The notes under the pieces are model-generated. The model was not told the DNA's origin. It saw nothing but the letters and a program-made list of their open reading frames with translations, and made no database searches. From Atriophallophorus winterbourni (Eukaryota > Platyhelminthes > Trematoda > Plagiorchiida > Microphallidae), in contig JACCGJ010020209.1 of assembly GCA_013407085.1 (NCBI GenBank), forward strand, positions 124,001-188,000: DNA of 64,000 bases, read 5' to 3'. Each line of letters begins with the position of its first letter. Position 1 is the first letter of the stretch. Positions 1 through 11,760 of the stretch are shown here, piece after piece. The translations under genes were made by a program, and so were the position numbers.

Positions 1-166
1 TACATAACAATTCACCTTGATGCACACTTCCCGTTGATTGGTGTTCCGAGATTGCTTCCGCTGTACCTTTGTGCACCTTTTGACTCACACGATAAATCTT
101 CCATCTCCTTTGCCTTTTCCCCAGCATTCTTGGGGGCATTATTGTGGTGGTCAGTGTACTACACAG
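1..166 (+). repeat. Dispersed ~165-bp short repeat, copy 1 (cut by window edge)
   Basis: This segment matches, on the opposite strand, 32,486-32,650 over almost its whole length, at roughly 75-80% identity by eye. Shared landmarks are TACATAAC at one end, CACTTCCCGTTGA, CATTCTTGGGG, and GTGGTCAGT near the other end. It encodes nothing obvious. The second copy interrupts a decayed RTE element, so this is a mobile or duplicated unit rather than a chance match. No RNA polymerase III boxes were recognised. The left limit is the window edge, so the true start is unknown. Confidence 0.7.
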
Positions 167-1657
167 TCATATGTAGAGCACGTGTCTAGCAATGAAGTGC
201 GCTAGTATGCGTATAATTTATTACATGTGCAGGAGAATTTTGATCCCACGAAACTGCGAACTACCTACAGATGTTCAAAGATAAGTAAAGCACCGGATAA
301 TGACCTCAGACTTTTAAATGTTCAATTATTGCAGCCTTATTAAGTTGAGCATTATAAAAGAAACAGAAGTGTTATTTAATTCATATACTGTTTGTCTTTG
401 GTTTCATTCACAAATGCCATTTTTAAATGCTCCATGTGAAGCTAAACATCCATGTGAACACGAATTAATCGCCCATAATTTATTATCAAGATTTTACCAT
501 ATCCTGCACTTCTCGATTCATATTAATTGACTGTACATTTTCAGCGAGTAAATTAATTGTATGAAAGTGATATCAGTCTAACCTGCTAATAATGTTCAAC
601 AATAATTCACCATTTCACTTGTGTTTCAAACAATGCGGATTTTAATCATACCCAACCAATGAAAACCGGTCGACATGTGTACTTAATAGACATTCTTGCA
701 GTTATTAATAATTATCAGCATGTATTCCATTCAAACTTTAATAAACGTGATGGACAATTAGCATATGAAAATTATGTAGTGATAATATACTTTCAGTAAT
801 TGGATTAGCGCTTGAAATGTATAATTCAATCTTTGGACTCACAAGCGGTCGGACTTTTTATTTGCGTGAGATCGACGAATTCATCTGAGTGAGGATAAAT
901 GACACAATATATTTTCTAACGATATGAAATTTATACTTGTAATTTAAATAATTCATGAGAAATACGTCGATTGAAATTCGAACTAACTAGATGCAACAGA
1001 TCTCTTTTATCATTATTTCTGATAGCATAGTAAAAATGTAGAGAATGCGAGGTGTTAAATTCTTTAGGATATTCGTGTACAAATCTTAGTTTTTATACAA
1101 ACTTTCATAACGTTCTTTGCTAAATAATTAGAGCACTAGTTTGAACATTAAACTTGTCAACCTGGGGTTCGCATCCACTTGTCAATTGCTTACTAATTTG
1201 GCTCAATCTTTCCACATACACCAATGAACCGACAGCAAAATTACAAAGACTGATCAATGCATTCAGTACGCACTTGACAAAGAATATAACACACATATAT
1301 CAGTTTTAGGCAAATCCCGTTGAAACACTTTCGTCGCAACATGGAAACACCGCTAACAACTTTGGTCTGATTTGCAGATCGAATGTGCGCCACTGAATCA
1401 GTACGAACCCACACCACAATAGACCTGTTAGACTGACATTGGAGACTTGTATAATCTTCATTAGTGACTGACGATCTCCATCTGAAAGTTTCCGTTAATG
1501 TTGACGCTTGAAGCATTTGACAATGTTTGCAATTGCTGTCAACACACATTTCGACTCTTTTTACATTTCTTCTGTGCCAGGAGCGCGATGTATTACATAT
1601 CAACTCAGGCACTTAATTTGCACTGAATTTTGTGATTAAATAAACTTGCATTTTATC
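167..1657. other. No gene recognised
   Basis: AT-rich sequence with only short open frames of 60-125 codons and no family resemblance, repeat period or RNA gene that I could recognise. Confidence 0.6.
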
Positions 1658-2010
1658 AAAGTCATGTGTTGCTCACATCACCCGAAATTACACTCCACTA
1701 CATGTTTGTGGTTGTTTGCCGTCATCAGGTGGAAACAGAATCATTAGGTTCAGTGAGCCTTGTAAGTTTTACACAAAGTTATACTTGAATGCCACTGTTG
1801 CATAGGGTTCGTACTACAAACCACGATGTTCAAACACAGAATTACTTAGTGATTCGTCTTCAAGCATTCAAGGCGCTTATGCATGCCCAATTTAATGTGT
1901 TCCTCACATCAAACAATATAGGCTTCTGGCTGTTTTCTGTCAACAAGTGGAAACAGTAAGATTAGGTTCAGTTGTAAGTGGTAAGTGGTAAACAAAGTAA
2001 TACTTGAATG
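1658..2010 (-). repeat. Hammerhead-bearing 240-bp repeat, minus-strand monomers
   Basis: About one and a half diverged monomers of the same family as the tandem array at 42,676-43,508, here read on the minus strand. Diagnostic blocks include TGTTTGAACATCGTGG, CACTGAACCTAATC and the hammerhead-like block around 1,692-1,734. A second, more decayed hammerhead-like block lies near 1,921-1,955. The copies meet a plus-strand copy at about 2,010, making an inverted arrangement. Confidence 0.75.
1692..1734 (-). ncRNA. Degenerate hammerhead-ribozyme-like motif (240-bp repeat family)
   Basis: Read on the minus strand it has an intact CTGATGA core box. The stem I strands TTCCAC and GTGGAG can form five pairs plus a wobble, and a UA dinucleotide sits at the expected cleavage position. 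The second core box reads CAAA rather than GAAA, and stem II is weakened by a substitution in the 3' arm. It is probably inactive as it stands. Confidence 0.5.
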
Positions 2011-2335
2011 TTTACCACCGGTTCACTGTATCAATGCTCACTGAATCTAATCTTATTGTCTCCAACTGATGAAGGCAAACAGCCAAAAACCCGTAGTGCA
2101 GTGTATGTTTGGGTAGGTGAGCAACGCATCACTTTGGTCATCCATAAGCACCTTCAGTGCTTGACCATGAATCACTAAGAGATTCTGTGTTTAAACATCG
2201 TGGTTCGCTGTACGAAGCCTATGCAGCGGTGGCATTGAAGTATAACTTTGCATTTTATAACTTTAACACAGCTAATATGTCAGTAAATCTAATCTTGCAT
2301 TCTCTAATTGATGACAAAAAATTACTAGGAACAAT
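2011..2335 (+). repeat. Hammerhead-bearing 240-bp repeat, plus-strand monomer
   Basis: One full and one partial monomer in plus orientation, joined head to head with the minus-strand copies on its left. It shares the blocks CCATAAGCACCTT, TGCTTGACCATGAATCAC and GTGTTTAAACATCGTGG with the 42.7-43.5 kb array. A second, heavily decayed hammerhead-like start is near 2,310. Confidence 0.75.
2060..2103 (+). ncRNA. Degenerate hammerhead-ribozyme-like motif
   Basis: CTGATGA lies at 2,066-2,072, followed by the AGGC / GCCA arms of stem II with an AAACA loop. The second box reads AAAA instead of GAAA, and the stem I arms (CTCCAA and GTGCAG) carry two mismatches. The layout matches the other copies, so it is a decayed member of the family. 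Confidence 0.45.
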
Positions 2336-4059
2336 TTGTTGATATTTATTATTGGTGATATTAGCAGTGTTTTACGTTTTTTCTATGAGCGACTTGAATG
2401 CTCAACCCGGAAACGATGGAACTTATTACGACTAATCGAAGAAAGTTATATCCGTTACGGGATTCGTGGTATAAAATTATGTTTTAGATTTTATTCACAC
2501 CAACGGATGCAATCTCAAAGTCTTTCATACAAACTTTAGCTGTTCCTGCTACCAACGTTTGGGGTGATCATTTTACCTGCACTATGATATTATCTTGTTT
2601 CTTTTAAAGATGACAGACTACTAATCACGAAATTTTTTTATATGCAAAGGAAATTTTCTAGCAGATGCCACGGGTATGCTCATTCAACTTTCCACCACAT
2701 CCATTAAAAATATCTTTACAATTACCACTCAGAATATTTAAGCGATATTGAATAATATTTATGCTTGCTATTTGTGCGGTAATGAGATATCCTGCTAGGT
2801 CACTGACCTGATAGTGTTGCTTAAAAATGTTCGTGTAAAATAAATTGCATTTAGAGTTGAAACAAATTCAAACTTTGGGCGGATCTGAATCTCACTCTCC
2901 CTACGTGCTGAATGCAAATAGTACGAAACCGGTTCAAGCGTGTGTGATGTTAATGCATGAAAATACTAATTTAAGTCGAATCTCTGTTTTGTTATCGATA
3001 TTTTAGAATCTCAAAAATCATAATATGAAACGATAGTTAGTAATTCTAACTTACGCATTTTATTGCCGAGTTTAACTAGGTGGAAAAAAATAAATTAAGC
3101 GTAAAAAACAAATGTAATATCAATATATATCATGTATCCTAAATTGATTGAATATTTGAACATTGGTATAACGCTGTTTGTGTTTCTAACTTGGTGTAAA
3201 CATTTTCCTGGCATTAATATGTACACATATGATAGCAGATCAGGAAAGAAATATTGTACTTGGAGAATTTTTTTAAATCACGCCACCACAAATGCATCTC
3301 AACCTAGGCTCCCGGTTAAAATGTCCTTATGAATCAACATCTAGGGAGCTTCGGTTGGCATACGTGCCACTTATCTGAGTAATGAATGATTGATAAATGC
3401 AGAAAGGATATATGATGAAATACTTGAAAACAATTTATATGCCCAATTATTCTTGTTATATTTGTAAATCTCTCAAATAGATACATAGGTTTGATTAAAA
3501 ATATTATGACTCACTCAAATTTCCCTCTTGCTTCACTAGAAATATATGAAATATTCCAATTTAATTCATACCATCAAATTAACAAAATGGTGCATCCTGA
3601 AGCATAAGTGACATACACAAAGCGTGTGTCTCTTTCTTTTTTAATTGAGATATTTTAATTATCGTATTAACAATTGTTTCTTATCGCAGAGCCCTTCAAA
3701 TTGTTTCTCGTGCGGTAATTCAATTACTATTAATGTTTTTCAAATAATGGAGGAGTTCCTAGTTTATTTTACTTTGCTACATTACCACTCAATATTTAAT
3801 GTTTACCTCACTTGAACTCAAGCGACAAAAATATCAATTAATTGTGTTGAACGCTTAGTTGTTCGCAATGGATGCATCATGATTTCAGTTTAAGAGTCGT
3901 CTGCCGTCTCTCAAATATATATAGTTGATGGATAAATTAACAAATGCTCAAATGTTTTCTAAAGCTGATCTCAATCGTATATTAACCCCACTACGGCAGG
4001 GCTGCATAAGCTAGCTCAGTTCATGTGTACAGAATGTCGAAAGTTCGTATTCTCTAAGA
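2336..4059. other. No gene recognised
   Basis: AT-rich sequence with no recognisable coding segment, tandem repeat or RNA gene. Open frames are at most 67 codons and resemble no family I know. Confidence 0.6.
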
Positions 4060-4490
4060 TCTATTATATAGTGAGTTGAAATCAGAAAGACGAGTATTGG
4101 GCACACTGCGCTTGCGGTAGAAATGCGTTTGCAAAATAGGTATGAAAGCACTTGACATTTAAAACTGAGATTTTGGAATAACATGCTCTAGACCGCTTGC
4201 ACTCGAGACACTTTTTAAAGCTTCGTCTGCGTATACTGGTCCCGTCTACTATTTCTTCATCAAGCCGTTGGTGTGCAACTGCTGTCTATATTCCGAGTAT
4301 TAAATATCGGTGTGAGCACTGTGAACAAGAGTGTTACTCCCAAATTGGAATGTTTCATCATCCGAAATGCTGTGTTGCATGAAACCATCTTGCGTTTGTG
4401 ATGTACATCCGTGATCGTAATCGACCGAAGTTGGACAGCAACATTGCGAATTTGAACGATGGTCCTCAATTCCACATATATGTAAATTAA
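4060..4490 (+). pseudogene. RTE-like LINE, C-terminal remnant with zinc finger
   Basis: The first part reads, with frameshifts, like the C-terminal segment of the RTE copies at 10.6-10.8 kb and 32.3-32.5 kb: a GTLRLR / VCK / MKAL stretch, then a tract corresponding to the WE..A.DR region. Downstream, a plus-strand frame at about 4,308-4,380 contains CEHCEQECYSQIG followed by two His and two Cys, a C2H2/C2HC-like finger that is also visible, frameshifted, near 32.77-32.85 kb. The tail GTGATGTACATCCGTGATCG is shared with about 32,872-32,895. The copy is 5' truncated and non-functional. Confidence 0.7.
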
Positions 4491-7034
4491 GAATTATAAT
4501 CACTAGTAAGCTGCTTTTATAACGTGGCGCAGAATTATAATTTAGGTTTCATACTTCAGGAAAAACATTATATCAAAATTTAGGTGTCAAACGTTTACTA
4601 ACGTTCCTCTATCAGGTATTCTACTAAATGGAAAGCTGCGTAACATTCTTCAGGTTAGTTGCGTAATACATATGAACTTAATCTTTAAATCATTTTCTGT
4701 GTTCCAGCTGATTGGTAATTTCGAAGTAATAAATATTTTCACTTACCTTGGAATTTTAAGTGCAAGAAATCTAGAATGGTCGCGAAAAATATTATAAGAT
4801 TAATAGGATGCGGGTTACGAGCCAATTAATCTATATTTAGTAGACGCCAGCAGAAGATGTTTTAATAAACTTCACCTTATGTAAACACAAATTCATGGCA
4901 ATAAAAACAATACAATCGATATTTATCGTCACTCTTTCATTTCACTTTAATGACTAAATCTATACTTTGTTCAGCAGATCTACGGAAATTTCACAGGTTT
5001 TCCAGGTGAACATTAGCAGCAAAATTTAATCCTGAAAAATATTCACACAACTTAGTCAGCTCTGGCATCGAGCTGAAGCAGTCCAAATTGTTTAATATGT
5101 TGGATTTTGTAGTTTATTAAAGGGCACATTATTATTATACGCTTCATTGATACCGTGGCATTATGTTTCTTCAAAATGACTTAGCTGAAATGTTTCATAA
5201 CATACGAATCGTGATTTTGCATCAAAACAGAACAACACTTCCGAATTTTAATTCACCTCATGCTAGGCAAGAAATTTATTTTCTCAAATTTCTGTATGGC
5301 TATTAAGGAATCAAAGATTTTGCTGCTTCACACTTATTAGGTAGACACAATGCAATGAAATACCACGTGAAAGTCAGAGCATGCAAAGGGATACTTTGTC
5401 TGGATGAGGCTGAAATCGTTGACGATTCCAACAGCATGGCCCTTTCAATTACAAAAGATGCTTCTCGAACAGTACACACAAAAAGCACGCATTATGAAAC
5501 AAAATGCAGAAACAGAATGCAATATCGTTTTAACTTGTATAACTTCAAATGCCAAATGTGAAATACGTTGAACGTAGTTTCACAAACATAATTGAATTCA
5601 ACAATGACTCACCGAATTTTATTTCTTCGCAAGCTGTTGATAAAAATAAGAATACATTATTACAATTGCATTTAACGATCGTTATACCCCAACGTCAATT
5701 TCGTTGAGTCCAATTCACTCACTAGTTTGTCCGAGTGAAAGAAAAACAAAAAAGCAGCCGTACACAGAAATCATGGTGTAGCAATCTTGCTCAAACACTA
5801 TTGCTTGTCTATATTTATAGAGAACGGAACTGATTTATCTCTACACTGATTGGTTGAAATTTTTTAAAATAAATCGAAGCAGAGTATACGAACATTTTGC
5901 AGCTGAATGCCCTTACGCATTTAGATTCGACCGTAAAGTTTACGATGAATAGGTTTGGTTAATTGAGAAGCAGAATAATTTAAATGATGTTTAATAAATT
6001 GCATGCATTACATTTTTTTCATTCATTTACTGATAATCACACATAAAACAATCTTAAATGATTGATTGGAATTTATTGACAACTGCTGAAGTTAGTTTAA
6101 GAAAGTATCAAAACGAACCAGTGGATATATTCATATATCTGATTAAAATAGTGCGTGAATCGTTTCAAGCAAATACGCGGTTTTGCAGAGCAAACCCATG
6201 TGAAGTCATGAGTGGCGGACAGATAACCACGTCCCAAAAAATTTTGTTTCTAAATGACACAATTTTATTAAAAGATGATAAGTTATATTTCGAAAACATC
6301 GAAGGATGAAAAGACTGTAAAAGTGCAGATGTTCTCTTTTAAGCTGGTTAACAGTGCCTACATAGGAACGATCATGCTAATTTAATGTGAAACTGCCGTG
6401 CATCGACAGCGTTCATACTCCCTTAATCGCGCTGGATACGTATCGTATCGAATCGTACTGTAAATTCATCTTATACCGCGTTCATGCTTGACATCAATCT
6501 GTCACTTAGCTAACCAAATTGTGTCTTGCTAATCGGATAAGAAATTTGGATCGTGTCGTGAAAATTCCGAAACCAAATATTCATAAACATATTTCCGTCT
6601 TTAAGAAATGATTGCTGAAAGTGAGCATTTTTCAACACTGAAATATTAGTATACTGTGTTACTGCACAATTGCAAAAGCTTCTAATGACTTAGATCAACT
6701 TCATCAATATAGCAAGGTATACGAGGAAATAATCATATCAAATAGGAATCAAGATTGGATTTTTATACTGCAAAAACGTTGATTGTAAACATAGAACACT
6801 CCTTTGATAAATGTTCAATGTTCTACAGACGTTCGAATTTAAATGAATATAAGAAATACATAAAAAACAATAGCAATAATTAAACAACAATTGAACAAAA
6901 ACATATCACATTATAAGGAAAAATAAAACACAAGTTTTTGGATGGAAAACTGGAAAACAAATTTGATCAAAAAATGTTTCAAAAATATTTTTTCATCAAA
7001 AAACAATAAATTTAAAATGATATGATATTTCTAA
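4491..7034. other. No gene recognised
   Basis: AT-rich DNA. Open frames up to 83 codons (for example 6,058-6,309) match no family I know. From about 6,840 the sequence becomes A-rich before the CTAT-type microsatellite begins. Confidence 0.6.
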
Positions 7035-7317
7035 AAATCTACATATTTCATATCTACATATCTATCAATCAATCTATCTATCTATCAATCTATCTTACTA
7101 TCTATCTATCTATCTATCTATCTATCAATCTATCTATCTATCTATCTATCTATTTATCCATCTATTGAAATTTATATTTTGCTATCTGTCTACCTATCTA
7201 TCTATCTATCTATCAATCAATCTATCTATCTATATGTGTATCTCTGTATAAATCTATCTATCTTTCTATTTATAAATCTATCTCTCTCTCCAGAAATCTA
7301 TCTATCTATCTATTTTT
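7035..7317 (+). repeat. Degenerate (CTAT)n microsatellite, left edge of the tandem array
   Basis: Runs of CTAT/ATCT with frequent interruptions (CAAT, TTAT, CTCT). It corresponds to the microsatellite that ends every downstream 4.4-kb unit, just before the TTGAACAGTGTCATTGA boundary. Confidence 0.9.
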
Positions 7318-7320
7318 CTA

Positions 7321-7620
7321 TTGAACAGTGTCATTGAAATTTCAATTTATAATCAAATTCTGTTCCAGTCGGTTTCGTACGTACGTTCTCTATGTTTGTT
7401 GCATCGCATCATGTTTTCATATTCAATTTTGTTTCCTCAGTTGAATATGAATGAATCACTTTTGAGTTTCATGGTGCATAATAGTTTGGCTGTAATGTTC
7501 ATGTTTTGATTCATCGCTGACTCCGCACGAAAATGAACTATTGATCGCTATCTAGTATTTTTGTTCACTGTTTTATTTTATAACAGTTTTCACAACGTGG
7601 CATCAATTTTTCGTATTATA
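7321..7620 (+). repeat. Internal direct repeat A (first copy)
   Basis: Begins TTGAACAGTGTCATTGA and ends near CACAACGTGGCATCAATTTT. It is a diverged duplicate of repeat B at 7,984-8,280 (about 75-80% by eye), sharing CATATTCAATTTTGTTT, ATGAATCACT and TTTATTTTATAACAGTTTTC. The other A copies start at 11,762, 16,214, 20,323 and 24,784. It encodes nothing recognisable. Confidence 0.9.
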
Positions 7621-7983
7621 TCAATCTACTTATCTATCTATTTATTTATTTTGTATATCTAACTATTTATCCATATATCTATCTATTTATATATTCAGTG
7701 ATATAATTTCAAAGATATATCTTTTTACCCACCAATCAATATAACTTTCTAGTTATCTATATTATTATCTATCAATCTATATATATAGACTACAACTCCA
7801 TAAATTTGTCTACCTATCTGTATTTTTATTTTAATCTCTATCTATGTAACTTTATATCTAACTATCTATCCATCTATCTATCTATCTCCGTATCTCTCCA
7901 TCTCTCTATCTATCTATCTATCTCTCGGTCTCTATCTCTCTATCTTTGTATCTATCTATCCATCTATCTATCTATCTATATAT

Positions 7984-8280
7984 TAAACAGTGTCATTGAC
8001 GTTCAAATTCGTACTAGAGATTCGTTCTAATCAGTTTCTATAAACGTTCTTTATGTTCATTGTTTTGCATCTTGTTTTCATATTCAATTTTGTTTTCACA
8101 GTTGAATATAAATGAATCACTCTTGAACTTCAAGGTGCACAATTGTTTGGCTATAATTTTCATGTTTTGATTCAATGCTGCCGCCGCTCAAAAATGAACT
8201 ATTGATCGCCATCTACTATTTTGTTCACAGTTTTATTTTATAACAGTTTTCACAACGTGTCAATAATTTTCAGATTATAA
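7984..8280 (+). repeat. Internal direct repeat B (first copy)
   Basis: A diverged duplicate of repeat A within the same unit. The other B copies start near 12,422, 16,874, 21,006 and 25,444. A and B always flank a ~360-bp CTAT-rich spacer, so the pair plus spacer is an older duplication that predates the 4.4-kb amplification. Confidence 0.9.
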
Positions 8281-8929
8281 ACGCTATATGCAAACTTTGG
8301 GAAACTCTCGGCACAAGTACTTTTCTTAACCAATTGAATACTGTTATTTCTAAACTTCAATACATTATTAACATTAGGTTTTTAAGCTCATTTGGTCAAT
8401 AAACTGGATATTTATAAGAGCGATATCATATTTTGGTAGGCTCATTTTTGATGAAAAATGCTTTTCATGTTCTAACCGGAAACCATTATCTCGAATTCTC
8501 CGAAATATAGCAAAGCACTTATTTCAATACTCATTACGCTACGACATAATACGTAAAGAAAACTCACCGCGCAATTCAGGGCACTTGCAAAGTTCCTAGA
8601 ACAATTTGAACTGACAATAACTGTTCAAATTTGATTGTCTAGAAATAAAAATAACGATAACATAATGCAACCCTGAATCCCGCTCCAGATAGCATTCCAA
8701 ATCTGTTGAACTACATGTCCTGCTACACAAATGTGTGTTACAAAAATCGGATTGAAATAACTCCCCATTTGCATGCATTTCCAATCGTATTTTGCGCTCA
8801 CCGGGTCAGCATTGGTGAAATTGTATAAAACGTAAAAACTTGATTACAACAGTCGGATAACGTTGGCAAGACAAAACTATTCATTCGTTTGTCTCCACAC
8901 ACACATGCAAATGAAGCCAAACAATGGGA

Positions 8930-9202
8930 TTAAAAAGCTAACATATTTGCCGGTATTTCCAGTTCACATGCACACACGAAAACCGGGTACGAGGTGTTTG
9001 TAACCATCATGTAGATACAGTCTGCAATGCAATGGCTCGCAGTTTTGAATATCCGTTCAAGCAATTCGTATACAGATTTTACTCTTAAGCGTTCACTACA
9101 CGTTTGCAGGTTGATCGTGTCAGTCTCATTCATCAATGATACCGAATTTAGCAATGTATCTATCATCATATGCATTACAATTCGGGTGATTCTGTAACAC
9201 AT
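8930..9202 (-). other. Conserved 90-codon open frame in the array core, unrecognised
   Basis: This minus-strand frame (begins MCYRIT, ends ANMLAF) is the same length and nearly identical in units 1 to 4 (8,930, 13,367, 17,818, 21,952). In unit 5 it is shortened by a frameshift (26,389-26,589). It has no recognisable domain, signal peptide or membrane segment; it has several Cys but no regular spacing. Conservation is fully explained by the recent duplication of the whole unit, so it is weak evidence for coding. It could be an exon of an amplified gene or chance. Confidence 0.15.
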
Positions 9203-9714
9203 CTATTAAGCAACCACGATGAAACCTTCATTGGGGTCCGCTAGTGCTAATTCACGCTAAAACTAGACATATCGAGGCATATTCGTTTTGAAACATTCAC
9301 GTTCTAATATTGCAGAAAATTGACAATCACGTACATGATTATGATTCTCCTTTCTCCGCATTCGTAAACGAGGGTAGATATTCAAAATGTTCTGTACTCT
9401 ATTATGTGACCAAGTCCAACAAGTGTACAGTCTAAGCTTGTTGAAATGATTAACCAAAAATCAAATTCGTCAGTTTGATGTTGATTCAAACATAAATAGG
9501 ATGCCCGAATAATGAAGAAATGGACTCTGTATTCAGCTTGCATTCGAGATTTATAAGCATTAGATATGTATGCATGAAAACCGATTTGAAAGAGGAACGG
9601 TCCTATTGTAAAATCGACGGGTTGACCATTCAGATTTGATTACATATCTCAATAATTATAATTCGAACAATCTGTGTACCAACTAATATATCAATTTACA
9701 AATATATATATATA

Positions 9715-10923
9715 GACGTTTTAGCTGATAGAATTTACTCCGAATCTCAATGTGGCTTCCGCGAAGGAAGCTGACATGATCTTCTCCCTGAGCCAACTTT
9801 ACGAAATGTGTCGGGAACAGCGTGTGCCATTATGCGCTCTTTTTATTGATTCAACTAAGGCATTCGACTACGTCAGCGGAGAGGGTCTTTTCAAAATGCT
9901 TCATCTGTTAGGCTGCCCCCCAAAGCTGTTCAAACTCGTTATTTCGTACCATTCAGGTATGAAAGACTCGGTCCATTTCAACAGTTCCAGAACAAAGGTT
10001 TTTGCAATTCGCCGAGGCGTCAAACGAGGGTGTGTTCTTGCTCCCACGCTGTTCGGCATTTTTTTGCCCTTATTCTGTAGCACGCTTTTAGGAAGAGGAC
10101 AGAAGGCATTTACATAAGCATGCGAAGTGATGGTAAGCTTTACAACCTGAACAGGTTGAGAGCAGAAACCAAAGCACGTGTTTGCTAATCCGTGAGCTGT
10201 TGTTTGTTAACAATGCAGCATTTATTGCTAACTCCCAAGAGAACCTGCTGTCGCTAATGGACTGTTTTTCGTTTGCATGCAAACACTTGGAGCTAACAAT
10301 CAGCATGATCAATACCAAAGTCCTTGGTCAAGGGAATGTATCGCCTCCAATCATCAATGTTGGAAACTGTCAGCTTGAACCAGTACATCATTTCACATAT
10401 CTTGGTTTAACCATGCCGGATAATCTTTCGCTAGACACAGAGGTTGATAACCGGATTGACAGAGTAGCTTTCATTTTATCCTGATTGAACTTTCGTGTTT
10501 GGATTAACCGCAAGCTGACTGTAAAGACAAAGATGATGGTATACAGCGCGCGCGTACTAAATGATTTACTGTACGGCAGTAAAACCTGGACCACCCACGC
10601 AAGACACGAACGATAGCTGAATGCTCACCAAGCATACCCATACGAGGCATACGTCGTATCGAACCGTCGTAGGAGGTCGAACATTGGGCAGACCGCATTT
10701 GCGGTACGAAGACGTCTGTAAAAGAGATATGAAAGTTCTTGGCATTGAACTCGCGACCTGGGTAGAACTTGCTCTTGACGGCTCACCTTTGAGGACTGTG
10801 TAAAGCGTCTTCGGTAAGCTGAGGAGGAGCAGATACAGCTCTTGACTGCTGAACGCAGATAATGCCTCCGATGTGCAACTGATGCAATACAACCGAATTC
10901 TGACTATCGTTGCCAGCGCCACT
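9715..10923 (+). pseudogene. RTE-like LINE reverse transcriptase fragment (unit 1)
   Basis: A 5'- and 3'-truncated ORF2 piece of an RTE-type LINE, which copies its own RNA into DNA when intact. RT motif A is visible as FIDSTKAFDYV (about 9,840) and motif B as RGVKRGCVLAPTLFGIF (about 10,010). The catalytic motif C reads FVNNAA near 10,203 where FADDAA is expected, so both catalytic Asp are Asn. It continues as HFTYLGLTMPDNLSLD (10,390) and GRPHLRYEDVCKRDMK (10,690). Frameshifts lie between these blocks, and the sequence breaks off within the C-terminal zinc-finger region directly into CTAT repeat. It cannot encode an active enzyme. Confidence 0.9.
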
Positions 10924-11005
10924 AATCCATATATCTACATATCTAACTATCTATCTATCTCTCTATAAATCTATCTTATTTTCTATCTATCTATCACTAT
11001 ATATT

Positions 11006-11036
<31 letters not shown>

Positions 11037-11724
11037 ATCCATCTATCCCTCTGTTTATCAATTATTCTATCTATCTATTTCTATTACCTAAATATCTGTC
11101 TTTCTATCTGCAATCAATTTTATTATATATTTATCCATCTATCATCCTACTGACTACATATGTTTCTATCTATTTATCAATCATTTAATCAATCTATCAA
11201 CCTATCTGTCTATAAATGTATTCATTTATTTATCTGACTATATATCTGTCTATCAATATATCTATCCATCTATCTATAATTCTATGTATAATTTTTTTCT
11301 TTCTATCTCTCAATCTATATATAGCTCTCTATTTATCTATCTTTTTATCTCTCTATCAATATATCTATTTATCTATCTATATATCTATCTATTTTTCTTT
11401 CAATCTAACAATCTATCAATCTATATAATTTTCTATCAATCTATTAATCTATGAATCTTTTTATTTACTTATCTATCAGTCAATCTAGCTATATATCTTT
11501 CTACCCATCTACCTCAATATTAATCTATAGATTTGCTATCTTTGCTTTCGTTATATATCTATCCTTCTTTCTATCCACCTAACTGTCTATCTATCTTTTT
11601 ATCTATCTATCTATGTATCTATCTATCTGTCTATTTTTTTTTCCAAATATATCTGACTATACATCGTCTTTTCTATCTATCTATCTATATATAAATATAT
11701 ATATATATAAATATATATCTTTCG

Positions 11725-11758
<34 letters not shown>
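10924..11758 (+). repeat. Degenerate (CTAT)n / (ATCT)n tract (unit 1)
   Basis: About 835 bp of interrupted tetranucleotide repeat that follows the RTE fragment without a gap. The junction sequence CCAGCGCCACTAATCC is identical in all four modules, so the join predates the array expansion. Confidence 0.9.

Positions 11759-11760
<2 letters not shown>

Larger units (their letters stand above)
7318..11758 (+). repeat. Tandem unit 1
   Basis: Repeat A 7,321-7,620, CTAT spacer 7,621-7,983, repeat B 7,984-8,280, unique core 8,281-9,714, RTE fragment 9,715-10,923, degenerate CTAT 10,924-11,758. Its repeat A is of the subtype with GTGCATAATAGTTTGG, shared only with unit 4. Its RTE fragment is of the subtype with GCGAAGGAAGC, shared with unit 3. 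Confidence 0.95.

Noticed and set aside
10910..11428. Plus-strand frames rich in YLSIYLSI, resembling hydrophobic proteins
   Set aside because: They are translations of the degenerate CTAT microsatellite; the repetitive residues come from the tetranucleotide, not from a gene.
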